DNA from: Paralcaligenes sp039935015
GTDB lineage: Bacteria; Pseudomonadota; Gammaproteobacteria; Burkholderiales; Burkholderiaceae_B
Direction of reading: 5' to 3'
DNA: 6,783 nucleotides
NCBI GenBank assembly: GCA_039935015.1
Contig: JBDTLC010000189.1
Location: 1-6,783, forward strand
Shown: piece by piece, positions 1 to 6,311 of the stretch
Layout: every line of letters begins with the position of its first letter
Position numbering within the stretch: position 1 is the first letter of the stretch
Position numbers and translations under genes: made by a program
The notes under the pieces: model-generated
What the model was told of the DNA's origin: nothing
What the model saw: only the letters and a program-made list of their open reading frames with translations
Databases searched by the model: none

Positions 1-521
1 CGGGCCTCTTCTCCCAGGCATTGGGCGTAGATGCTCGCAACCTGTCGATCCCCAACGTAACAAAGGCCCAGTCCCAGGCTTTGCGCAGCTACATCGCGCG
101 CAAATATCAGATTGCCTATAACGCGGCGGGTGTGCTCATTAAAACGGCTTTTCTCGTGGGCAAAGAACAGCATCTTGATCCGCAATTACTGCTGGCTGTG
201 ATTGCCATCGAATCACGCTATAACCCCTTCGCGGAGAGCCATGTGGGAGCGCAGGGATTGATGCAGGTGATGACCGATGTCCATAAAGACAAGTTTGCGC
301 GTTTCGGCGGCGGACCCGTGGCAGCCTTGAACCCGATTGCGAATATACGCGTGGGCTCGCAAATATTGAAAGATTGCATCAAGCAGCGCGGGTCGCTTGA
401 AGGCGGCCTTGCGTGCTATGTAGGCGCCAGTGGTGCGGGCGATGGTGGTTACGGAGCCAAGGTGTTGGCCGAAAGGCGCCGTATTGCGCTGGCTTCGGGT
501 ATCCCAATAGATAAAAAATAA
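1..521 (+). CDS. Lytic transglycosylase, SLT domain, 3' part only (5' end outside the window)
   Basis: This is the C-terminal part of a peptidoglycan lytic transglycosylase, an enzyme that cleaves the MurNAc-GlcNAc bond of the cell wall in the periplasm and leaves a 1,6-anhydro end. The frame is open from base 3 to the TAA at 519-521, so the gene starts upstream; a TTG at 21 is not a convincing start. The SLT signature is clear: IAIESRYNP holds the putative catalytic Glu (codon 210-212) and is followed by GAQGLMQVM, the usual G-L-M-Q motif. Further on, LNPIANIRVGSQIL matches the conserved 'dp..Ni..G..yL' stretch. The later motif, usually YNAG, reads CYVGASG here, a variation from the classic family. 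The N-terminal signal peptide cannot be judged because it is missing. The gene converges on the aminotransferase gene with only 7 bases between the two stops. The family call is firm; the subfamily is not assigned. Confidence 0.88.
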   Translation, partial: GLFSQALGVDARNLSIPNVTKAQSQALRSYIARKYQIAYNAAGVLIKTAFLVGKEQHLDPQLLLAVIAIESRYNPFAESHVGAQGLMQVMTDVHKDKFARFGGGPVAALNPIANIRVGSQILKDCIKQRGSLEGGLACYVGASGAGDGGYGAKVLAERRRIALASGIPIDKK

Positions 522-528
522 CTTTGAA

Positions 529-1686
529 TCAGGCTAGAAAGTGTTCGATGCGGGCCACGGCTTCCCGGAGGCGATCCAGCCCTGTAGCATAAGAAAAACG
601 CATGGTGTAGTGTGCATGGGCAGGCCCGAAATCGCGCCCCGGTACGGCGGCGACGCTGGCATCGTGGAGCAGGCGATGCGAAAAATCGTCGCTGTCCTGG
701 CTATGTTCACGGATGTCGGCGTAAATATAAAACGCTCCGTCGGGTGTTACCGGAATGTGCAGGCCCAGACGTTCGAGTTCCGGTAGGAGGTAGTCGCGGC
801 GTTGTTTGAAGGATAGTCGGCGGTTCTCGTAGATACGCATTACCTCGGGCTCGAAACAGGTCAGGGCGGCATGTTGGGCCAGCGACGGCGCGCAGATGGC
901 CAGGCTGGCAGCCAGCTTTTCAATGGCTGGTATCATTGATTGGGGCGCAATCAGCCAACCCAGCCGCCAGCCGGTCATATGAAAATACTTGGAGAAGCTG
1001 TTGATGATAATGATGTTGTCATCCAGCGTCAGTGCGCTTTCGGGCGCATCGTCGTAGTACAGGCCCAGGTAGATTTCATCCATGATGATAAAGCCGTCTC
1101 GCGCCCTGACCTCGGCGATCAGGGCGCGCAGGTCTTCGCGAGCGATGGTGGTGCCCGTCGGGTTGCTGGGCGAGGCGATCAGCACGCCGCGGGTCGATGG
1201 GCCCCAGTGGGCTCGAATATCGGCTGCGCTTAACTGGAATCGTTGTGTCGCCTGACAAGGAATCAGGCGCGGGACGCCACCCGCGCCAAGGATGAAATTC
1301 TGGTTCGCGGGGTAGGAAGGGTCGGGCATGAGGATTTCGTCGCCCGGATTGATCAAGGCCATGCACGCCAGCAGCAGCGCACCTGAAGCGCCCGTAGTCA
1401 CTATCACCCGTTTGGCGTCCACAGATGCGCCAAAGCTCTGTGAGTAATAATGGGCAATGGCTTCGCGCAAGGGCGCAATGCCCGCAGGGGGGGTATAGCC
1501 GCTCAGCCCTGCACGGGCCGCACGGTTCAAGGTCTCCAGCACTTGTGCCGGTGCGGTAAAGTCGGGTTCACCGATGCCCAGGCTGATAATGTCGTGGCCT
1601 TGCGCATTGAGCGCGCTGGCCTGCTTGAAGAGATCCACAGCGTAGAATGGCATCACTTGTGCGGTACGCTTGGCTAGGTGCAACAT
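529..1686 (-). CDS. PLP-dependent class I/II aminotransferase
   Basis: This is a cytoplasmic fold-type I aminotransferase of the aspartate aminotransferase superfamily, which moves an amino group between an amino acid and a 2-oxo acid using pyridoxal phosphate. At 385 residues it is full length. Landmarks in order are: LGIGEPDF (36-43) near the N-terminus; TGASGAL (98-104), the cofactor phosphate loop; Tyr125 in DPSYP; SPSNPTGT (172-179) with the cofactor-contacting Asn175; MDEIY (202-206) with Asp203, which pairs with the pyridine nitrogen, and Tyr206; SFSKYFHMTGWRLGW with the Schiff-base Lys233 and phosphate-binding Arg241; and Arg363 in MRFSY, the likely substrate carboxylate anchor. All expected catalytic residues are present. 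The substrate cannot be read from the sequence; alanine, aspartate or aromatic amino acids are all possible. The ATG at 1686-1684 has a weak GAGAAA ribosome binding site 7 bases upstream. It is transcribed divergently from the oxidase-like gene and looks monocistronic within the window. Confidence 0.93.
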   Translation of the reverse strand: MLHLAKRTAQVMPFYAVDLFKQASALNAQGHDIISLGIGEPDFTAPAQVLETLNRAARAGLSGYTPPAGIAPLREAIAHYYSQSFGASVDAKRVIVTTGASGALLLACMALINPGDEILMPDPSYPANQNFILGAGGVPRLIPCQATQRFQLSAADIRAHWGPSTRGVLIASPSNPTGTTIAREDLRALIAEVRARDGFIIMDEIYLGLYYDDAPESALTLDDNIIIINSFSKYFHMTGWRLGWLIAPQSMIPAIEKLAASLAICAPSLAQHAALTCFEPEVMRIYENRRLSFKQRRDYLLPELERLGLHIPVTPDGAFYIYADIREHSQDSDDFSHRLLHDASVAAVPGRDFGPAHAHYTMRFSYATGLDRLREAVARIEHFLA

Positions 1687-1693
1687 AGGCTGG

Positions 1694-1699
1694 TTTCTC
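1694..1699 (-). promoter_or_regulatory. Weak ribosome binding site of the aminotransferase gene
   Basis: On the minus strand the sequence reads GAGAAA, 7 bases before the ATG at 1686-1684. Only the GAG part matches the Shine-Dalgarno core, but the spacing is right and it supports the chosen start. Confidence 0.4.
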
Positions 1700-1718
1700 G
1701 GGCTTAAAAAAGGTAGTT

Positions 1719-1724
1719 ATTGTA
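1719..1724 (-). promoter_or_regulatory. Possible -10 box for the aminotransferase gene
   Basis: On the minus strand the sequence reads TACAAT, one mismatch from TATAAT. It would place a transcript start about 25 bases before the aminotransferase ATG. No good TTGACA-like -35 element lies 16-18 bases upstream, so this is a weak prediction. The rest of the divergent gap (1687-1787) shows only a 5-base inverted repeat at 1731-1735 / 1742-1746, which may be chance. Confidence 0.22.
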
Positions 1725-1774
1725 GATCGTCGGGCGATGCGGCCCGGTGCGTCTGTACGGAAATATTTGTTCGT

Positions 1775-1780
1775 AAGGAA
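1775..1780 (+). promoter_or_regulatory. Ribosome binding site that fixes the start of the oxidase-like gene at 1788
   Basis: AAGGAA lies 7 bases before the ATG at 1788-1790, which is ideal spacing. The in-frame ATG further upstream at 1737 has no such site and would add 17 residues with no family character. The start at 1788 is therefore preferred. Confidence 0.65.
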
Positions 1781-1787
1781 TCGTTGT

Positions 1788-2714
1788 ATGGAGTCCCCTT
1801 CTCGTCGCGGCTTTCTGATGGGACGTCGCCCTTCCAGTAACCCCTGGGATAAATTCTGCGAGCGCCTGCGGCGCAATATCAAGGGTAGCCTGTATGATTT
1901 TGGCGCTACCACCGGAGCGGGTAGCGCGCGCCTGGTTCCCGGAGAGCCGGCCGACGTACGTCATGCGCGGGCCTTGTGCGCCGAGTATAGGGTAGTTCTG
2001 GCCCTGGGTGGTATTTCGCAGGCCGCTACGCCTCTGGGGCAGTCGGTGCTTTGGGTCGAACCGGGCAACGAATTGGGAGGATTCAAACGATTGTCCGAAG
2101 GCAGCCCTCAGTGGTTTGTACAGCCCGGCTGCTTCGTGGGCGAGCTTTGCGCGGCCGGATTTCAGCCGCTTGCAGATGTGCCCGGCCATCTGACGGTGGC
2201 GGCCTGGCTTGCAGACCGCCTTCTGTGCGATTGGAATACGGGGGAAACCTGGAAGTCGGGCCTGGATCACGCTTCGGTTCTACTGGCCGATGGCACCACC
2301 GCAACGCTGGGTCCTTTTGGCGAAGACAGCCGCCAACCACTTGAAAATCTGATGTTACAGCGGCTGGTGCCCGATTTGTTCCAGCTATCGGGCAAGGCCG
2401 CCGCTCAATCGTGCAAGCGATTGACCCCCTGGGCTGCGCGCTATCGGCTGGACGCTCTTTCCCCGAGCGCTGAGCAGACCATTAATTTGGCGCACCTGCT
2501 GCTGGGTCATGGAGGTGCTTTAGGCTGGATAGAGTGGGTAGTGTTAAACGAACTCACCATGAACTGCGACATGGATACCGGCCGGCCCGCTTTCTCCACC
2601 CATCACGACAGTTCGGAAGATGAGGCCTGGTTTTTTGCCGCCGATCTGGACGCTCAGGTCAAGACACTGTTCGATCCCAATGACCTTTTTCCATACTTGG
2701 GCCAGGACATATAG
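1788..2714 (+). CDS. Reduced FAD-linked oxidase-like protein (GlcD/GlcE relative) with twin-arginine-like N-terminus
   Basis: This 308-residue protein resembles the FAD-binding (PCMH-type) domain of glycolate and lactate oxidase subunits, in degenerate form. Landmarks in order are: SRRGFL at 5-10, like a twin-arginine signal; EPADVRHARALCAEY (53-67), the domain entry helix; WFVQPGCFVGELCAAGF (109-125), the usual 'v.pGv....l...G' strand and helix; HLTVAAWLAD (134-143), in place of 'tvGG.ia'; ASVLLADGTTATLGPFG (162-178), a good match to the 'v...vvlaDG....G' strand; LLLGHGGALGWIEWVVL (237-253), in place of 'llvGseGtLGiite..l'; and VKTLFDPNDLFP (291-302), the typical oxidase C-terminal tail. The flavin loop, usually P.G.GTs..G, reads LGGISQAATPLG (73-84), and most of the catalytic cap domain is absent. 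It may therefore not bind FAD or act as an oxidase. The reading frame is intact and has its own ribosome binding site, so it is not a plain pseudogene. No membrane-type h-region follows the SRRGFL motif, so Tat export is doubtful. Function unknown. Confidence 0.72.
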   Translation: MESPSRRGFLMGRRPSSNPWDKFCERLRRNIKGSLYDFGATTGAGSARLVPGEPADVRHARALCAEYRVVLALGGISQAATPLGQSVLWVEPGNELGGFKRLSEGSPQWFVQPGCFVGELCAAGFQPLADVPGHLTVAAWLADRLLCDWNTGETWKSGLDHASVLLADGTTATLGPFGEDSRQPLENLMLQRLVPDLFQLSGKAAAQSCKRLTPWAARYRLDALSPSAEQTINLAHLLLGHGGALGWIEWVVLNELTMNCDMDTGRPAFSTHHDSSEDEAWFFAADLDAQVKTLFDPNDLFPYLGQDI

Positions 2715-2746
2715 GTGGGCGCCGCTGCATGGGTGTTTGGCCAGTC

Positions 2747-2777
2747 TTACCATTAGAAGCCTGCTTAGGGCTAGAAT
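2747..2777 (+). promoter_or_regulatory. Candidate promoter of maeB
   Basis: TAGAAT at 2772-2777 is one mismatch from the -10 consensus. A TTACCA hexamer at 2747-2752 could serve as a poor -35, but the 19-base spacer is long. Transcription would begin near 2784, giving a leader of about 30 bases before the maeB ATG. The rest of the 99-base gap (2715-2813) shows no clear terminator: a 4-base stem at 2758-2761 / 2769-2772 lacks a following T run. Confidence 0.35.
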
Positions 2778-2813
2778 GAGTATCTCCTATTTTTCGAACT
2801 CTGAATAATCATC

Positions 2814-5102
2814 ATGGAAGAAAATCTTCGTCGCGCGGCACTGGACTATCACGCACATGGCCGCCCCGGCAAAATTGCGATCAGCCCCACCAAGCAGCTT
2901 TCCAACCAGCGCGATCTGGCGCTGGCCTATACGCCCGGCGTGGCCGCTGCATGCGAAGAAATTGTGGCCGACCCAGTCAATGCCTTCCACTACACCGCGC
3001 GCGGCAATTTGGTAGGGGTCATTACCAATGGCACCGCGGTGCTGGGCTTGGGCAATATCGGGCCGCTTGCCTCCAAGCCCGTGATGGAAGGCAAGGCAGT
3101 GCTATTTAAGAAATTTGCCGATATTGATGTGTTTGATATTGAAATCAATGAAACCGATCCGGACAAGCTGGTTGATATTATTGCCAGCCTGGAGCCTACA
3201 TTTGGCGGCATCAACCTTGAAGACTTCAAGGCGCCTGAATGTTTTACCATTGAACGCAAATTGCGTGAACGCATGCGTATTCCGGTTTTCCACGATGACC
3301 AGCACGGCACCGCAATTTGTGTATCGGCGGCATTCACCGGAGGGCTGGAGGTGGTGCACAAGGCCATCGATCAGGTCAAGGTCGTGGTGTCGGGCGCAGG
3401 CGCCGCGGCGCTGGCCTGCCTGGACCTCATGGTCGACATGGGGTTGCCGGTTAAAAACATCTGGATCTCCGATATCGAAGGGGTGGTGTACAAGGGGCGC
3501 CCGGTGTTAATGGACCCCGACAAAGAACGGTTTGCGCAAGACACGGCGGCGCGTACATTGGGCGAAATTATCGACGGTGCCGATGTGTTTCTGGGCCTGT
3601 CGGCGGGCGGTGTCCTCAAGCCCGAAATGGTCGCCAAAATGGCCTCCAATCCTTTAATTCTGGCTTTGGCGAACCCCACTCCCGAAATCCTGCCCGAAGT
3701 GGCGCATGCGGTACGTGACGACATCGTCATGGCAACGGGTCGGTCCGATTACCCAAATCAGGTCAATAATGTCTTGTGCTTTCCGTATATTTTTCGCGGA
3801 GCGCTAGATGTAGGCGCCACTACCATTACTCGTGGAATGGAAAAAGCGGCCGTACGAGCCATCTGCAAGTTGGCGCAAGAAGAACAAAATGAAGTTGTGG
3901 CGGCGGCCTATGGCACCTATGGTGTCTCGTTTGGCCGCGACTACCTGATTCCCAAACCTTTTGACCCACGTCTGATCGTGCGTATTGCGGTGGCGGTAGC
4001 TCGCGCGGCCATGGAAGATGGCGTGGCCATCCGGCCTATTGCTGATCTGGACGCCTACACGGCGCAGCTACAGCAGTTCGTCTATCGTTCGGGCTCCTTC
4101 ATGAAGCCCCTGTTTTCAATTGCCAAGGGGCTGGTGCGTGACGGGGGCAAGGCGCGTATTGTTTTTACCGAAGGCGAAGAAGAACGTGTCTTGCGTGCTG
4201 TGCAGGTGGTCATCGACGAAAAAATCGCCAAACCCATCCTGGTCGGCCGTCCGGCCGTGCTGCAGTCGCGCATCGAAAAATTCGGTCTGCGCATCCGGTT
4301 GGGTGTCGATGTGGAAGTGACCGATCCTGAATATGACGAGCGCTTCCATCGCTACTGGACAACCTACTGGGAAATGATGTGCCGTCGCGGCATCAGCAAA
4401 GAAATGGCGCGCGTCGAGATGCGCCGCCGCCTGACGCTGATCGGCGCGATGATGGTGCATCTGGGTGATGCCGATGGCCTGATCTGCGGCACGGTAGGCA
4501 CGTACGCCAATCATTTGCAGTTTATCGATAATGTAATCGGCCAGACGCCAGGCGCTAAAACCTATGCGGCGATGAATATCTTGTTGCTGGCCGAGCGTAC
4601 GGTGGCTCTGGTTGATACCCATGTCAACGACGACCCGAGCGCCGAGCAGATTGCCGAAATCACGATCATGGCGGCTGCCGCAATGCGCCGCCTAGACGTT
4701 GTGCCCAAGGTGGCTTTGCTGTCGCGTTCCAATTTCGGATCGGGCAGTTCGGCCTCGGGCAAGAAGATGCGTACGGCGCTTGATCTTATCCGCCTACGCG
4801 AGCCAGAGCTCGAAATCGATGGCGAAATGCATGGTGATTGTGCTTTGGATGAAGCGCTGCGCCAACGCATATTACCGTCGACCACGCTCAAGGGCGAGGC
4901 TAATTTGCTGGTCTGCCCCAATGTCGATTCGGGCAACATTGCCTACAACTTGCTTAAAACGGCGGCCGGCGGCAATATTGCGGTGGGTCCGTTTTTGTTG
5001 GGAGCCGATGCGCCGGTGCATATACTGACGTCCAGTTCAACAGTACGTCGGATTATCAACATGGCAGCGCTCACCGTGGTCGATGCCAATACCCCACGAT
5101 AA
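2814..5102 (+). CDS. maeB: NADP-dependent malic enzyme with C-terminal phosphotransacetylase-like domain
   Basis: It oxidatively decarboxylates malate to pyruvate and CO2 in the cytoplasm, giving NADPH for biosynthesis. At 762 residues it has the usual length of the large bacterial MaeB type. The malic enzyme part spans about 1-425: SNQRDLALAYTPGVA (30-44) with catalytic Tyr39; MEGKAVLFKKF (91-101) with catalytic Lys94; INLEDFKAPE (133-142) and VFHDDQHGT (158-166) with the metal-binding acidic residues; and VVSGAGAAAL (191-200), the nucleotide-binding Rossmann loop. A phosphotransacetylase-like domain follows at about 430-755, with ALLSRSNFGSG (634-644), MHGDCALD (672-679) and NVDSGNIAYNLLK (703-715). 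In MaeB enzymes studied elsewhere this domain is regulatory and mediates inhibition by acetyl-CoA; here its end reads VHILTSSS (735-742), without the S-R pair of active enzymes. The ATG at 2814 has almost no Shine-Dalgarno sequence, but the N-terminus matches the family. The final 20 bases overlap the patatin gene. Confidence 0.97.
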   Translation: MEENLRRAALDYHAHGRPGKIAISPTKQLSNQRDLALAYTPGVAAACEEIVADPVNAFHYTARGNLVGVITNGTAVLGLGNIGPLASKPVMEGKAVLFKKFADIDVFDIEINETDPDKLVDIIASLEPTFGGINLEDFKAPECFTIERKLRERMRIPVFHDDQHGTAICVSAAFTGGLEVVHKAIDQVKVVVSGAGAAALACLDLMVDMGLPVKNIWISDIEGVVYKGRPVLMDPDKERFAQDTAARTLGEIIDGADVFLGLSAGGVLKPEMVAKMASNPLILALANPTPEILPEVAHAVRDDIVMATGRSDYPNQVNNVLCFPYIFRGALDVGATTITRGMEKAAVRAICKLAQEEQNEVVAAAYGTYGVSFGRDYLIPKPFDPRLIVRIAVAVARAAMEDGVAIRPIADLDAYTAQLQQFVYRSGSFMKPLFSIAKGLVRDGGKARIVFTEGEEERVLRAVQVVIDEKIAKPILVGRPAVLQSRIEKFGLRIRLGVDVEVTDPEYDERFHRYWTTYWEMMCRRGISKEMARVEMRRRLTLIGAMMVHLGDADGLICGTVGTYANHLQFIDNVIGQTPGAKTYAAMNILLLAERTVALVDTHVNDDPSAEQIAEITIMAAAAMRRLDVVPKVALLSRSNFGSGSSASGKKMRTALDLIRLREPELEIDGEMHGDCALDEALRQRILPSTTLKGEANLLVCPNVDSGNIAYNLLKTAAGGNIAVGPFLLGADAPVHILTSSSTVRRIINMAALTVVDANTPR

Positions 5103-6309
5103 GCCCGACCCGGCGCCTTCCTGCTCCCGCGCGTCTCCTACGGGTTTGGTATTGACCGGAGGCGGGGCGCGGGCCGCCTATCAGGTTGGCGTGCTCGATG
5201 GGGTGTATCAGATTCTCGACGCCAACCATAGCGCTGGTTTTGCGAATCCATTTGAAGTCATTTGCGGTTCTTCTGCGGGGGCGATCAACGCCGCCGCCTT
5301 GGCGTGTCGCGCCGATACGCCACATCGTGCGGTCGACCGCTTGCGAGCCCTTTGGGAAAACTTGTCTACCGGGATGGTCTATCGGGCCGATGGGCTGGGT
5401 TTGGTTTATAGCGGTCTGCGCTGGTTCGCGATGTTGTCGATGGGGTGGTTGTTTCCTGGGTCACGCAATAAAAACCCTCGTTCGTTGCTTAATAACCGGC
5501 CTCTGGCCGGGCTGCTTGCTGAGACGCTGGATTTTGCGCGCCTGCCTCACAATCTAAGCCAGGGCTACCTGGAGGCGCTGGCTATTACGGCTTCGGGCTA
5601 TACCAGTGGCGAGCATTTAACGTTTTATCAATCTCATCGCACTATACAGCCCTGGAGGCGCATCTTGCGCCGGGCTGTGCCTTGCACCATTAGCATCGAC
5701 CACCTCATGGCATCGAGCTCGATTCCGTTTGTGTTTCCTGCGCAGGCGCTGCCTTTGTACGGGCAAGTCGAGTGGTGCGGAGATGGGTCGATGAGACAGT
5801 TGGCGCCGCTGAGCCCCGCGATACATTTGGGCGCCCAAAAAATATTTGTGATCGGCACAGGCCATCGTGACGATACCCATCCCGAGCGCCGCAATGACCG
5901 CCCCCCATACCCGTCGCTGGCGCAAATAGGGGGGCAGGCGTTGTCGAATATTTTCCTCGACAGCCTGTCCATGGATCTTGAGCGCATGGATCGTCTTAAT
6001 GAATTGCTTGCGCAACTACCCTCGGATGGTTTAAAAAGCCAGTCGTTGCGCCCGATACGGACATTGGCAATTACCCCCAGTCGTTCTCTGGATGACATTG
6101 CCATGGAGTATCTGCACGAAATGCCGCATGCCGCGCGTACCCTTTTTCGCGTTCTCGGTGTATCGTCTGGTTCGGGACCATCAAGCGGTGGCGCATTGAT
6201 TTCGTATTTGTTGTTCGAGGCTGGCTATACGCAGGCGCTGATCCGATTAGGGCGTGCAGATAGCTTGAGCCGTGTTGAAGAAGTCCAGGCCTTTTTTAAG
6301 GAGGCGTAA
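5083..6309 (+). CDS. Patatin-like phospholipase (RssA/YchK-type serine hydrolase)
   Basis: This is a patatin-family acyl hydrolase using a Ser-Asp dyad, expected to cut acyl esters of phospholipids or other lipids; the true substrate is unknown. Family motifs are intact: LVLTGGGARAAYQVGVL (22-38) with the oxyanion-hole glycines; VICGSSAGAINAAAL (59-73) with the G-X-S-X-G nucleophile Ser64; ASSSIPFVFPA (210-220); and CGDGSMRQLAPL (232-243) with Asp234 of the D-G-x motif. The 408 residues exceed a minimal patatin domain (about 300): there is an aromatic and hydrophobic stretch at about 106-125 (LVYSGLRWFAMLSMGWLF) and a C-terminal extension after about 330. No signal peptide is seen. The ATG at 5083 is the first start codon in this frame after the upstream stop at 5026-5028; it lies inside maeB, overlaps its last 20 bases and has only a weak ribosome binding site, so translation is probably coupled to maeB. 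The barstar gene follows after 2 bases. Confidence 0.92.
   Translation: MPIPHDKPDPAPSCSRASPTGLVLTGGGARAAYQVGVLDGVYQILDANHSAGFANPFEVICGSSAGAINAAALACRADTPHRAVDRLRALWENLSTGMVYRADGLGLVYSGLRWFAMLSMGWLFPGSRNKNPRSLLNNRPLAGLLAETLDFARLPHNLSQGYLEALAITASGYTSGEHLTFYQSHRTIQPWRRILRRAVPCTISIDHLMASSSIPFVFPAQALPLYGQVEWCGDGSMRQLAPLSPAIHLGAQKIFVIGTGHRDDTHPERRNDRPPYPSLAQIGGQALSNIFLDSLSMDLERMDRLNELLAQLPSDGLKSQSLRPIRTLAITPSRSLDDIAMEYLHEMPHAARTLFRVLGVSSGSGPSSGGALISYLLFEAGYTQALIRLGRADSLSRVEEVQAFFKEA
6298..6304 (+). promoter_or_regulatory. Perfect Shine-Dalgarno site for the barstar gene, inside the end of the patatin gene
   Basis: AAGGAGG lies 7 bases before the ATG at 6312 and within the last codons of the patatin gene. 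It is by far the strongest ribosome binding site in the window, which suggests the barstar-like protein is made at a higher rate per message than the patatin or MaeB. Confidence 0.8.
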
Positions 6310-6311
6310 TC

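Noticed and set aside
1731..1746. Small inverted repeat CGGGC-6-GCCCG in the divergent gap, as an operator or hairpin
   Set aside because: A 5-base stem in GC-rich DNA is expected by chance; there is no second copy and no T run.
1737..1787. In-frame upstream ATG at 1737 as the start of the oxidase-like gene
   Set aside because: It lacks a ribosome binding site and adds 17 residues without family character, while the ATG at 1788 has AAGGAA at 7 bases.
1704..2270. 188-codon open frame on the minus strand overlapping the oxidase-like gene
   Set aside because: The translation is rich in Arg, Gln and Pro without domain motifs; the + strand frame has a ribosome binding site and a coherent family pattern.
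2758..2772. AGCC-7-GGCT stem before maeB as a terminator
   Set aside because: The stem is only 4 bases and no T run follows directly; the later TTTTT is too far away.
3371..3730. Long open frames on the opposite strand inside maeB (also 4116-4622, 4562-4939)
   Set aside because: They are antisense to a well-conserved enzyme, show no recognisable domains or ribosome binding sites, and are explained by GC-rich codon structure.
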